Position numbers and translations under genes: made by a program. Below, one piece after another: positions 1-5,104 of a stretch of DNA of 5,217 bases. Under the pieces are notes generated by a model. It was not told the DNA's origin and ran no database searches. It saw nothing but the letters and a program-made list of their open reading frames with translations. The DNA is from Candidatus Gastranaerophilales bacterium (GTDB taxonomy: Bacteria > Cyanobacteriota > Vampirovibrionia > Gastranaerophilales > UBA9971): the NCBI GenBank assembly GCA_028277195.1, contig JANQGS010000016.1:1-5217 (forward strand), written 5' to 3'. Within the stretch, counting starts at the first letter, position 1; every line of letters begins with the position of its first letter.

Positions 1-90
1 AGGAGCGATGGATTTTGGAAAATCCGGCTTTGCCGCGCAAATGCGGACAGCGCCGCCTGCTTCGCCCGGTTTTCCGAAATTCAAACTCAT
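1..90 (-). other. Possible 5' end of an open frame running off the window
   Basis: From the ATG at 88-90 the minus strand stays open to the window edge: 30 codons starting MSLNFGKPGEAGG and containing AAKPDFPKS. Most of it is the palindromic repeat copy A, and no Shine-Dalgarno precedes it. The matching frame in copy B (plus strand) reads SLFLGKPAKPDFPKK, so the 33-base insertion keeps the frame. However, the plus strand of this GC-rich stretch is also open in all three frames well past the palindrome, so openness is weak evidence. Whether it is the start of a real gene cannot be decided without sequence to the left. Confidence 0.2.
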
Positions 91-111
91 TTTAGTATAT
101 TATTTACTAAG
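17..111 (-). repeat. Dispersed palindromic repeat, copy A (carries a 33-base insertion)
   Basis: This copy matches copy B at 224-286 in inverted orientation. The palindrome core is identical at 17-32 and 66-75, and the flank at 76-111 aligns with 224-260 at roughly three bases in four with one single-base gap. Between the two halves of the palindrome, copy A has 33 extra bases (about 33-65) rich in small GC stems such as CCGC/GCGG at 33-36 and 43-46. The start of the window (10-25) adds a further small inverted repeat, GGATTTT/AAAATCC. The outer end may extend beyond the window. It could be a mobile palindromic element or a duplicated gene start. Confidence 0.65.
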
Positions 112-200
112 TATAAAACATAAAAATGCATAGTAGTATAGTCTTTTTTCCTTTTTTTAAACTTTTTACTCATCTATATAAAGTATTTCAATGAAAAAAA

Positions 201-231
201 TTGACACTACAAATGAATAACGGCTTATTAA
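201..231 (+). promoter_or_regulatory. Weak candidate plus-strand promoter
   Basis: A perfect -35 consensus, TTGACA, stands at 201-206. The best -10-like sequence is TATTAA (226-231) with a 19-base spacer, or TTATTA (225-230) with 18, both imperfect. If active it would start a plus-strand RNA near 238 that runs through the palindrome at 255-292 and the stem-loop at 311-361, toward the 3' end of aroE. Chance occurrence in AT-rich DNA is quite possible. Confidence 0.22.
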
Positions 232-293
232 ATAGTTATAGTGAAACGAGTTTATTTTTAGGAAAACCGGCAAAGCCGGATTTTCCTAAAAAA
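224..293 (+). repeat. Dispersed palindromic repeat, copy B (uninterrupted palindrome)
   Basis: This copy is the reverse-oriented partner of copy A. It runs from CTTATTAAATAG (224) through the related flank ACGAGTTTA (246-254) into an intact palindrome at 255-292. On the minus strand it shares the 19-base core GGAAAATCCGGCTTTGCCG with copy A. The two copies face away from each other across an AT-rich spacer (112-223). In the frame matching copy A, the ATG of copy A is ACG here, so if the element once started a gene, this copy has lost that start. Confidence 0.65.
255..292. repeat. Long near-perfect palindrome (17-bp stem, 3-base loop)
   Basis: The left arm TTTTTAGGAAAACCGGC (255-271) pairs with 275-292 around the loop AAA (272-274); the only defect is an unpaired A at 280. 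The stem has its T-run on the 5' arm and its A-run on the 3' arm, the reverse of what an intrinsic terminator needs, on either strand. It is therefore better described as a palindromic repeat or a transcript-stabilising hairpin than as a classic terminator. Confidence 0.8.
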
Positions 294-310
294 CGCTCTC
301 TGCTTACGCA

Positions 311-361
311 TTGTGCTTTAGAAAAAATTTTTTATTTCCGGATTTCTTTTTTAGAGCACAA
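311..361 (+). other. Stem-loop immediately downstream of the aroE stop
   Basis: The arm 311-325 (TTGTGCTTTAGAAAA) pairs with 347-361 (TTTTTTAGAGCACAA), 15 positions with a 21-base AT-rich loop. Two positions (318/354 and 321/351) are G-U pairs if the RNA is made from the plus strand but A-C mismatches in the minus-strand (aroE) transcript, so folding favours a plus-strand RNA. The stem begins 4 bases after the aroE stop. In the aroE direction no U-run follows the 3' arm, so it is not a textbook terminator; it could still act as a weak end-of-transcript structure. Confidence 0.45.
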
Positions 362-365
362 TAAC

Positions 366-1208
366 TTAAACAATCGCAGAGCGCATGACCTCGGCTGAAG
401 GCTCAACTCCCGTCCATAAATGAAAAGCCATCTTGCCCTGCAATACAAGCATATCAAGACCGCCAAGCACAGAGAGCCCTCTTTTTTCAGCCAATTCAAG
501 CAATTTTGTCTTTTGGGGTTTATAAACTATATCGTAAACAAACGCATTTTCGGGCAGGGTATCCAGGGAATAACTGCTTAAGGGCGATACGCCGATAAAA
601 TTCCCCTCCATTCCTACAGGTGTTGAGTTTACAACAATATCAACATCCTCCAGTTCTATTTTTTCCCCGGGCTCACGATAGCCGGTTTTTATCCTGCGGT
701 AATTGTTATTTAATATGCTTTCTATTTCACGTGCTTTTTCAAATTCGGATTCAAGTGTAATTATTTGTATTTCTGCAATCCCCAGCTCTGCCAGCCCTGC
801 CGTTACAGCCCTTGCAGCACCTCCTGAGCCCAGCACAACTGCTTTTTTACCGTTTAAACTTTCCCTTATATTGTCCGGGATTGCGTACATAAAGCCGAAA
901 ACATCGGTGTTATGCCCTGTGAGCCTTTTATTATCCTCAATAATAACAGTGTTCACCGCTCCCACCTGAAGGGCGAGTTTGTCAATGCTATCCAGGTAGT
1001 CCATTATTGCTACTTTATGAGGTATGGTTACGTTAAACCCCCTGAAATCACCTTTTTTTAAAAAGTTAACCATATTTTCAAGTTTTTCCGGAGGCGTCCC
1101 GAGCAATACATAATCCCCTTTAATTCCCTCATTAGCCAGCGCAGCCTTATGCATGGCCGGGGAAAGAGAGTGTGCAAGGGGGTATCCGATTAAGCCAAGT
1201 TTAAGCAT
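366..1208 (-). CDS. aroE: Shikimate dehydrogenase, with atypical cofactor-specificity loop (280 aa)
   Basis: AroE reduces 3-dehydroshikimate to shikimate in the cytoplasm, the fourth step of the chorismate pathway to aromatic amino acids. The substrate domain has SLSP (14-17), NVTIPHK (59-65, catalytic Lys65), AVNT (84-87) and GHNTD (98-102, catalytic Asp102). The cofactor domain has the glycine-rich GSGGAARA (127-134), NSTPVGM (194-200), DIVYKP (226-231) and GLDMLVLQG (250-258, Gln257). Length is normal for the family. The odd point is the segment after the second cofactor-domain strand: the usual Asn-Arg-Thr motif is replaced by Thr-Leu-Glu (about 151-153) in IITLESEFEKA. The basic residue that normally meets the 2'-phosphate of NADP is missing and an acid is present, which suggests, without proving, NAD use. 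The ATG at 1208 lies 2 bases after the coiled-coil gene's stop, with no clear Shine-Dalgarno, so coupling to that gene is likely. No canonical U-tailed terminator follows. Confidence 0.97.
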   Translation of the reverse strand: MLKLGLIGYPLAHSLSPAMHKAALANEGIKGDYVLLGTPPEKLENMVNFLKKGDFRGFNVTIPHKVAIMDYLDSIDKLALQVGAVNTVIIEDNKRLTGHNTDVFGFMYAIPDNIRESLNGKKAVVLGSGGAARAVTAGLAELGIAEIQIITLESEFEKAREIESILNNNYRRIKTGYREPGEKIELEDVDIVVNSTPVGMEGNFIGVSPLSSYSLDTLPENAFVYDIVYKPQKTKLLELAEKRGLSVLGGLDMLVLQGKMAFHLWTGVEPSAEVMRSAIV

Positions 1209-1210
1209 AA

Positions 1211-1705
1211 TTATCTTACTGCTTTTAATTTTGCTATATCCGCGTAATTATTTGCCGTTAAAATTTCAACGTTCGAAAGGTCTTTTCGGATTGCTTTAAC
1301 ATCGCCCTGTACATGTGCCATATCAACCATCATTTTGTCATGTTCAGCCTTATTGACTTCCGCTGAATGCCTGAGTGCTTTTAGCATGTCTGTATTTTCC
1401 TTTACCTGTATGCCAAGCGTCTCAATTTTATCGTCAACATCGTCAAATCTCTTATCTGTACGCTTTTCAAAAGCATTTAGCTGACCGGTTAAATCCTTAA
1501 ACCTTTTGTCAATGCCACCAAACTTTTTGTCAATGCCGCCAAACTTTTTGTCAATGCCGTCAAACTTTTTGTCAATGTCATTAAATCTTTCATCAATGCC
1601 GTCAAACTTTTTATTAGTTTGTATTTCAAAAGCATTTAATTGCTTGCTCAAGCCTTCGATGCTTTTTCCTAAGACATTAATTTGTTCCAGTATTTTTTCT
1701 TCCAT
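1211..1705 (-). CDS. Small coiled-coil protein with heptad repeats, function unknown (164 aa)
   Basis: I do not recognise a named gene. The protein is highly charged, with no signal peptide or membrane segment, so it is probably cytoplasmic. Residues 34-75 are perfect heptads of the form F-x-G-I-D-K-K: Phe at 34, 41, 48, 55, 62 and 69, and Ile or Leu at 37, 44, 51, 58, 65 and 72, as expected for the a and d core positions of a coiled coil. The register continues through Phe87, Val90, Ile94, Leu97 and Val101. A QLNAFE block occurs on each side of the array (22-27 and 75-80), showing an internal duplication. The C-terminal part (about 104-164) is non-repetitive and helical; its style (VNKAEHDKMMVDMAHVQGD, then an Asn-rich AKLK end) resembles short coiled-coil proteins common in Clostridia-type genomes. 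An in-frame TAA at 1709-1711 fixes the ATG at 1705. It lies 46 bases after topA and 2 bases before aroE. Structural or oligomerising roles are guesses. Confidence 0.85.
   Translation of the reverse strand: MEEKILEQINVLGKSIEGLSKQLNAFEIQTNKKFDGIDERFNDIDKKFDGIDKKFGGIDKKFGGIDKRFKDLTGQLNAFEKRTDKRFDDVDDKIETLGIQVKENTDMLKALRHSAEVNKAEHDKMMVDMAHVQGDVKAIRKDLSNVEILTANNYADIAKLKAVR
1499..1603 (-). repeat. 21-bp tandem repeat array (5 units) inside the coiled-coil gene
   Basis: Five consecutive 21-base units begin at 1499, 1520, 1541, 1562 and 1583, with a decayed sixth start at 1604. Written on the plus strand they follow AAACTTTTTGTCAATGCC plus three variable bases. The units at 1520 and 1541 differ by one base, and the outer units are more diverged. 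Each unit encodes exactly one coiled-coil heptad, so gain or loss of a unit keeps both the reading frame and the heptad register. The near-identity of the central units points to recent slippage or unequal exchange. Confidence 0.9.
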
Positions 1706-1735
1706 ACTTTAAACCCCAAATAAAATATAAAATTT

Positions 1736-1744
1736 ATTCTAGCA
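1736..1744 (-). promoter_or_regulatory. Candidate extended -10 promoter for the coiled-coil gene and aroE
   Basis: Read on the minus strand this is TGCTAGAAT, which matches the extended -10 form TGnTATAAT with one substitution in the hexamer. It sits in the AT-rich gap just after the topA stop and about 30 bases before the ATG at 1705, which would give a short leader of roughly 24 bases. I find no good -35 hexamer at the proper distance; that is tolerable for an extended -10 promoter but lowers confidence. It could give the downstream pair a transcript independent of dprA-topA. Confidence 0.4.
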
Positions 1745-1751
1745 TAAAAAA

Positions 1752-3986
1752 TTAATCTTCCATTGGTTTTTCAAATGTGCATTCTTTTTTTGAACAAGCA
1801 ACTTTGTTGCCTCTTTTAAGGTATTTATTCACCAGCATAGAGCCGCATTCCGGGCATTTTTCACCGCTTGGCTCATTCCAGAGCGCAAAATTACAGTCAG
1901 GATACCTGCTGCAACCGTAAAAAAACTTGCCGTACCTGGATTTCCTCTGTATAAGCTCACCGTCGCAACCTTTTTGCGGGCATTTAATCCCCGTCTTTTT
2001 AATGAATTTTTTTCTGTGCTTGCATTCTTCGTTTGTGCAAGCAAGGTACTCCCCAAAAGGCCCCTGTTTTATAAGCATACCAGAGCCGCATTTTTCGCAT
2101 TTTTCCTCGCTTGGCCTGTCTTCCGGCACGGGCTTGAGGTCTTTTGTGAGCGGCTTTGTGCTCTTGCATTCGGGATAACCCGAACATCCCAAAAACTGGC
2201 TGCCCCAGCGGCTTGTCTTTAATGCCATGGGTCTTTTGCACTCCGGGCATTCATGTTCTGTCAGGATTTGGACTTTTTCCATTTCATTCTGGGCTTTTTC
2301 AAGCACCTCGACAAAAGGCCCGTAAAATTCACCCAAAACGGCCCGCCAGTCAATTTTATCGGTTTCAACCTCATCAAGGTTGTTTTCCATATTGGCGGTA
2401 AACGCTGAATCCACTATATCAGGGAAATGCTTGATTAACAGGTCGTTAACCGTGCGCCCGAGTGCTGTAGGAACGAGGGATTTTTCTTCCTTTATTACAT
2501 AACCCCTTTCCTGTATTGTGCTTATGGTCGGGGCATAGGTGCTGGGCCTTCCTACACCGAGTTCTTCAAGGGCCTTAACCAGTGTCGCCTCGGAGTACCT
2601 GGGCGGGGGCTGGGTAAAATGCTGGGATGAGTTGACTTTAATCAGTTTTAAGATATCATCTTTTGACAATTCAGGTATTACATTGTTTTTAACCTCTTCA
2701 TCCCTGTCGTCATAAACGATTAAAAACCCGTCAAAGGTTATTTTACTGCTGGATGCCCTTAAAGTGTACTTATCGGCTTCTATTTCAACAGAAACAGTCT
2801 GTACGTCAGCACTTTGCATCTGGCTTGCGATAAAACGTTCCCATATGAGTTTATAAAGTTTAAACTGTTCATTTGAAAGATATTGCCTGACTGACTCCGG
2901 GGTCTTTTCAACATATGTGGGCCTGATAGCCTCGTGCGCGTCCTGGACGTTCTTGCCCTTTTTAGCATAAACCCGGGGCTGTTCAGGATAATATTTCCTG
3001 CCGTAATGGCTTATTATGTAGTCTTTGGCCGCATCTCTCGCCTCGTCTGAAATACGGGTACTATCGGTTCTCATATAGGTTATAAGCCCGACATGCCCGT
3101 CTGAACCAAGTTCAATACCCTCATAGAGGTTCTGGGCAAGCTGCATTGTGCGCTTTACCGAGTACCCAAGGCGGTTGCTCACTTCTCTTTGCAGGGTGCT
3201 TGTAATGAACGGGGGCTGGGGTTTGCGTTGGGTTTGCCTGGTTGCTACCTTTGCGACCCTGAATTTGGCCTTATTAAGGGTAGATACAACTTCTGAGGCC
3301 TGCTCTTCATTTGTTATTTCAGCTTTTTTGCCGTCACATTTGGTTAACTCGGCGTTGAAGTGGGCTGATGACTTTGCTTTAGCCAAATCAGCGCTGATTT
3401 TCCAGTATTCCTGCGGGATAAAGGCTTCTATTTCCGCTTCCCTGTCGCAAATAATCCTTACCGCGACACTCTGAACCCTTCCGGCGGAAAGGCCCTTGCC
3501 TACTTTCTTCCACAGGAGCGGGCTAAGTTTATAGCCGACGAGCCTGTCGAGTATCCTTCTTGCCTGCTGGGCATTAACCCTGTTCATGTCAATCGGGCGG
3601 GGATGTTTTACTGCTTCCCGGATAGCGGTTTTTGTGATTTCATTGAACTCTATCCGGTAAATATTTTTCTTTGATTTGTTTAATATGTGCGAGATATGCC
3701 AGGCAATTGCCTCTCCTTCCCTGTCAGGGTCGGGGGCGAGGAAAATATCCTCACTTGATTTTGCGGCCTGGTTAAGCTCATCCGCTACTTTTTTCTTATT
3801 TTCAAGGATTTCATATTCAGGTTCAAAGTTTTTTTCCACGTCAACCCCGAAGGATTTTTGCGGCAGGTCCCTTATATGGCCTACTGAGGCCTTTATTGTG
3901 AAATCATCGCCGAGGATTTTATTGATGGTCTTTGCCTTTGCCGGGGATTCTACTATTACCAGTGATTTTTTCTTTGTTTTTGCCAT
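1752..3986 (-). CDS. topA: DNA topoisomerase I, type IA, with four C-terminal zinc fingers (744 aa)
   Basis: This enzyme relaxes negative supercoils by nicking one strand through a 5'-phosphotyrosine bond and passing the other strand through, balancing gyrase on the chromosome. The N-terminal Toprim domain has VIVESPAKAKT (catalytic Glu13, Lys17), GHIRDLP at 36-42 and DPDREGEAIAWH from 86, giving the metal-binding acids Asp86, Asp88 and Glu90. SAGRVQSVAVRII (167-179) and the active-site segment LITYMRTDST, with nucleophile Tyr304 and Arg306, follow; QDAHEAIRPT lies at 348-357. The tail holds four C4 zinc modules: Cys580/583/601/607, 630/633/650/655, 669/674/692/698 and 711/714/731/736, all 16 cysteines intact. 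The core matches the bacterial TopA family, with a longer zinc tail than minimal forms. The start shares a base with the dprA stop (TAATG) and matches the usual N-terminus; no Shine-Dalgarno is seen, consistent with translational coupling. No hairpin terminator follows the stop. Confidence 0.99.
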   Translation of the reverse strand: MAKTKKKSLVIVESPAKAKTINKILGDDFTIKASVGHIRDLPQKSFGVDVEKNFEPEYEILENKKKVADELNQAAKSSEDIFLAPDPDREGEAIAWHISHILNKSKKNIYRIEFNEITKTAIREAVKHPRPIDMNRVNAQQARRILDRLVGYKLSPLLWKKVGKGLSAGRVQSVAVRIICDREAEIEAFIPQEYWKISADLAKAKSSAHFNAELTKCDGKKAEITNEEQASEVVSTLNKAKFRVAKVATRQTQRKPQPPFITSTLQREVSNRLGYSVKRTMQLAQNLYEGIELGSDGHVGLITYMRTDSTRISDEARDAAKDYIISHYGRKYYPEQPRVYAKKGKNVQDAHEAIRPTYVEKTPESVRQYLSNEQFKLYKLIWERFIASQMQSADVQTVSVEIEADKYTLRASSSKITFDGFLIVYDDRDEEVKNNVIPELSKDDILKLIKVNSSQHFTQPPPRYSEATLVKALEELGVGRPSTYAPTISTIQERGYVIKEEKSLVPTALGRTVNDLLIKHFPDIVDSAFTANMENNLDEVETDKIDWRAVLGEFYGPFVEVLEKAQNEMEKVQILTEHECPECKRPMALKTSRWGSQFLGCSGYPECKSTKPLTKDLKPVPEDRPSEEKCEKCGSGMLIKQGPFGEYLACTNEECKHRKKFIKKTGIKCPQKGCDGELIQRKSRYGKFFYGCSRYPDCNFALWNEPSGEKCPECGSMLVNKYLKRGNKVACSKKECTFEKPMED

Positions 3987-5104
3987 TAATTTATGTTCTT
4001 TACAAATTTTTGCCCGGGCAATTGTGTGATTATGCCGTTTAATTCCATTGTTGTAAGTGCTGTCATAAGCTCGTCCGGGCTCAGTTTTAATTTATCGACC
4101 AGGGTGTCAAACGAAACAGGTTCGCTTAAGTCTAAAATTTCGTATATTTTTCTCTCATTGTCAAGTAATTTAGTCTGAATATTTTCGCCGGAGGTATTAT
4201 TTATGTTATTTTGCGGCCATTTCAGGGTGTTTAATATGTCTTTCGCGCTTGATACCAGGGATGCGCCCTCTTTTATCAGTTTATTAACGCCTTCTGTATT
4301 GGGGTTTGTTACCTGCCCCGGGATACACATCAGTTCACGGCCCTGTTCAAGGCAAAGGTTGGCGGTAATCAGCGCCCCACTTTTAAGACCCGCTTCAGCA
4401 ACTAAAGTTCCCTGGGACAGCCCGCTTATTATTCTGTTGCGCCGGGGAAAGCGCATGGGCAGGGGGCTGGTATCGGGAAAGTACTCTGTAATAACCGCGC
4501 CATTGTCCTGTGATATTTTTTCAGACAATTTTTTGTTTGATTTCGGGTAAATATGGTCCAGGCCCGAGGCCAGAACCGCTACCGTGCACAAATCGTTGTC
4601 AATCGCTGCCTGGTGGGCACATGAGTCCACTCCTGTTGCCATGCCGCTTACTATTGTTATATCCGTGCCTTTTAAGTCACTTATTATTTTTCTTAAGACC
4701 TGTTGTATGTAGTGGCTGGCTTTTCTGCTGCCTACTATTGCCAGGCATTTTTCGGGATTGATTTTACTGGTGCCGCCTTTTATAAAGAGGGTTATGGGCG
4801 GGTCATATATTTGTTTCAGGTAATAAGGGTAGTCTTCATCTTCCAGGGTTATTGCTTTTATTTGTTTTTGCAGGATTTCCTGTTCGAGTTTTTCGAGGTT
4901 TTTAACGGATTTTTTTTCTTCGGTAAATTTTTTTACTGTAGCAGAGTGAAATCCCTCGATTTCGAGCAGGTCAGATGCCGTGGCATGCCAGCACTGTTCT
5001 ATTGAGCCAAAGTGCGAGAGCATTTTTTTCAGGTGAATATAGCCTATTGAATAGAGTTTTGAAAAGCCCAGCCAATATTTTAGGTTGTCAGTCTTTACGG
5101 TCAT
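3986..5104 (-). CDS. dprA: DprA/Smf DNA-processing protein, full length (372 aa)
   Basis: DprA binds incoming single-stranded DNA in the cytoplasm during natural transformation, shields it and loads RecA; the gene is also kept in many bacteria not known to be competent. Residues about 10-60 form a helical N-terminal region with a helix-hairpin-helix look. The central Rossmann-like domain (about 85-290) shows the family motifs: AIVGSRKAS at 122-130, SGMATGVD at 153-160, FPRRNRIISGLS at 219-230 and VAEAGLKSGALITA at 235-248. An Asn-rich linker near 298-310 leads to a C-terminal winged-helix-like domain (about 312-368), so the three-part architecture is complete. The ATG at 5104 is chosen because an in-frame TAA lies only 9 bases upstream (5114-5116) and the protein starts as the family usually does. 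No Shine-Dalgarno sequence is visible. Its stop overlaps the topA start by one base. Family assignment is very secure; an actual role in competence is inference. Confidence 0.97.
   Translation of the reverse strand: MTVKTDNLKYWLGFSKLYSIGYIHLKKMLSHFGSIEQCWHATASDLLEIEGFHSATVKKFTEEKKSVKNLEKLEQEILQKQIKAITLEDEDYPYYLKQIYDPPITLFIKGGTSKINPEKCLAIVGSRKASHYIQQVLRKIISDLKGTDITIVSGMATGVDSCAHQAAIDNDLCTVAVLASGLDHIYPKSNKKLSEKISQDNGAVITEYFPDTSPLPMRFPRRNRIISGLSQGTLVAEAGLKSGALITANLCLEQGRELMCIPGQVTNPNTEGVNKLIKEGASLVSSAKDILNTLKWPQNNINNTSGENIQTKLLDNERKIYEILDLSEPVSFDTLVDKLKLSPDELMTALTTMELNGIITQLPGQKFVKNIN

Larger units (their letters stand above)
1..365. other. Repeat-rich noncoding region downstream of aroE
   Basis: No convincing complete gene is present. 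In order, the region has the GC-rich palindromic copy A, a very AT-rich spacer (about 112-200, with long T-runs at 144-170), the weak plus-strand promoter candidate, copy B with its intact palindrome, a short linker, and the stem-loop next to aroE. A small AT hairpin, TTAGTA/TACTAA, lies at 92-97 and 105-110. The abrupt composition change between palindromes and spacer marks the region as an insertion-prone intergenic zone. Nothing resembles a tRNA, riboswitch or transposase. Confidence 0.6.

Noticed and set aside
1..133. Plus-strand 41-codon frame from the ATG at 8, preceded by AGGAG
   Set aside because: The AGGAG is only 2 bases from the ATG, too close to work, and the other two plus-strand frames are also open through the same GC-rich palindrome. 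Without the left flank it could equally be the end of an upstream frame or nothing.
255..292. Palindrome as an intrinsic terminator for aroE
   Set aside because: A rho-independent terminator needs a U-run after the 3' arm. Here the T-run is on the 5' arm and the A-run on the 3' arm in both orientations, so the geometry is wrong.
201..398. Plus-strand 65-codon open frame overlapping the aroE 3' end
   Set aside because: It starts at TTG with no ribosome-binding site, consists largely of the palindrome and the stem-loop, and ends inside aroE on the opposite strand. It is better explained as repeat and antisense.
1499..1603. Tandem units as a CRISPR array
   Set aside because: The units are contiguous with no spacers, are 21 bases long and encode perfect heptads in frame, so they are a coding minisatellite.
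1752..1785. T-rich stretch after the topA stop as a terminator
   Set aside because: The minus strand has a T-run (TTTTTT) just after the stop but no GC stem before it, so read-through into the coiled-coil gene is likely.
1829..2250. Overlapping 75- and 83-codon minus-strand frames within topA
   Set aside because: They lie out of frame in the zinc-finger-coding part of topA, where the cysteine-rich codons keep alternative frames open. They have unusual composition and no start signals.
3148..4029. Plus-strand frames of 108 and 117 codons opposite topA and dprA
   Set aside because: Shadows of strongly conserved genes on the other strand, with no ribosome-binding sites or recognisable domains.
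4203..5005. Three plus-strand frames of 83-115 codons opposite dprA
   Set aside because: They are antisense shadows of a complete DprA and mutually overlap in different frames. Their Phe/Leu-rich look comes from complementing Lys/Glu-rich codons.
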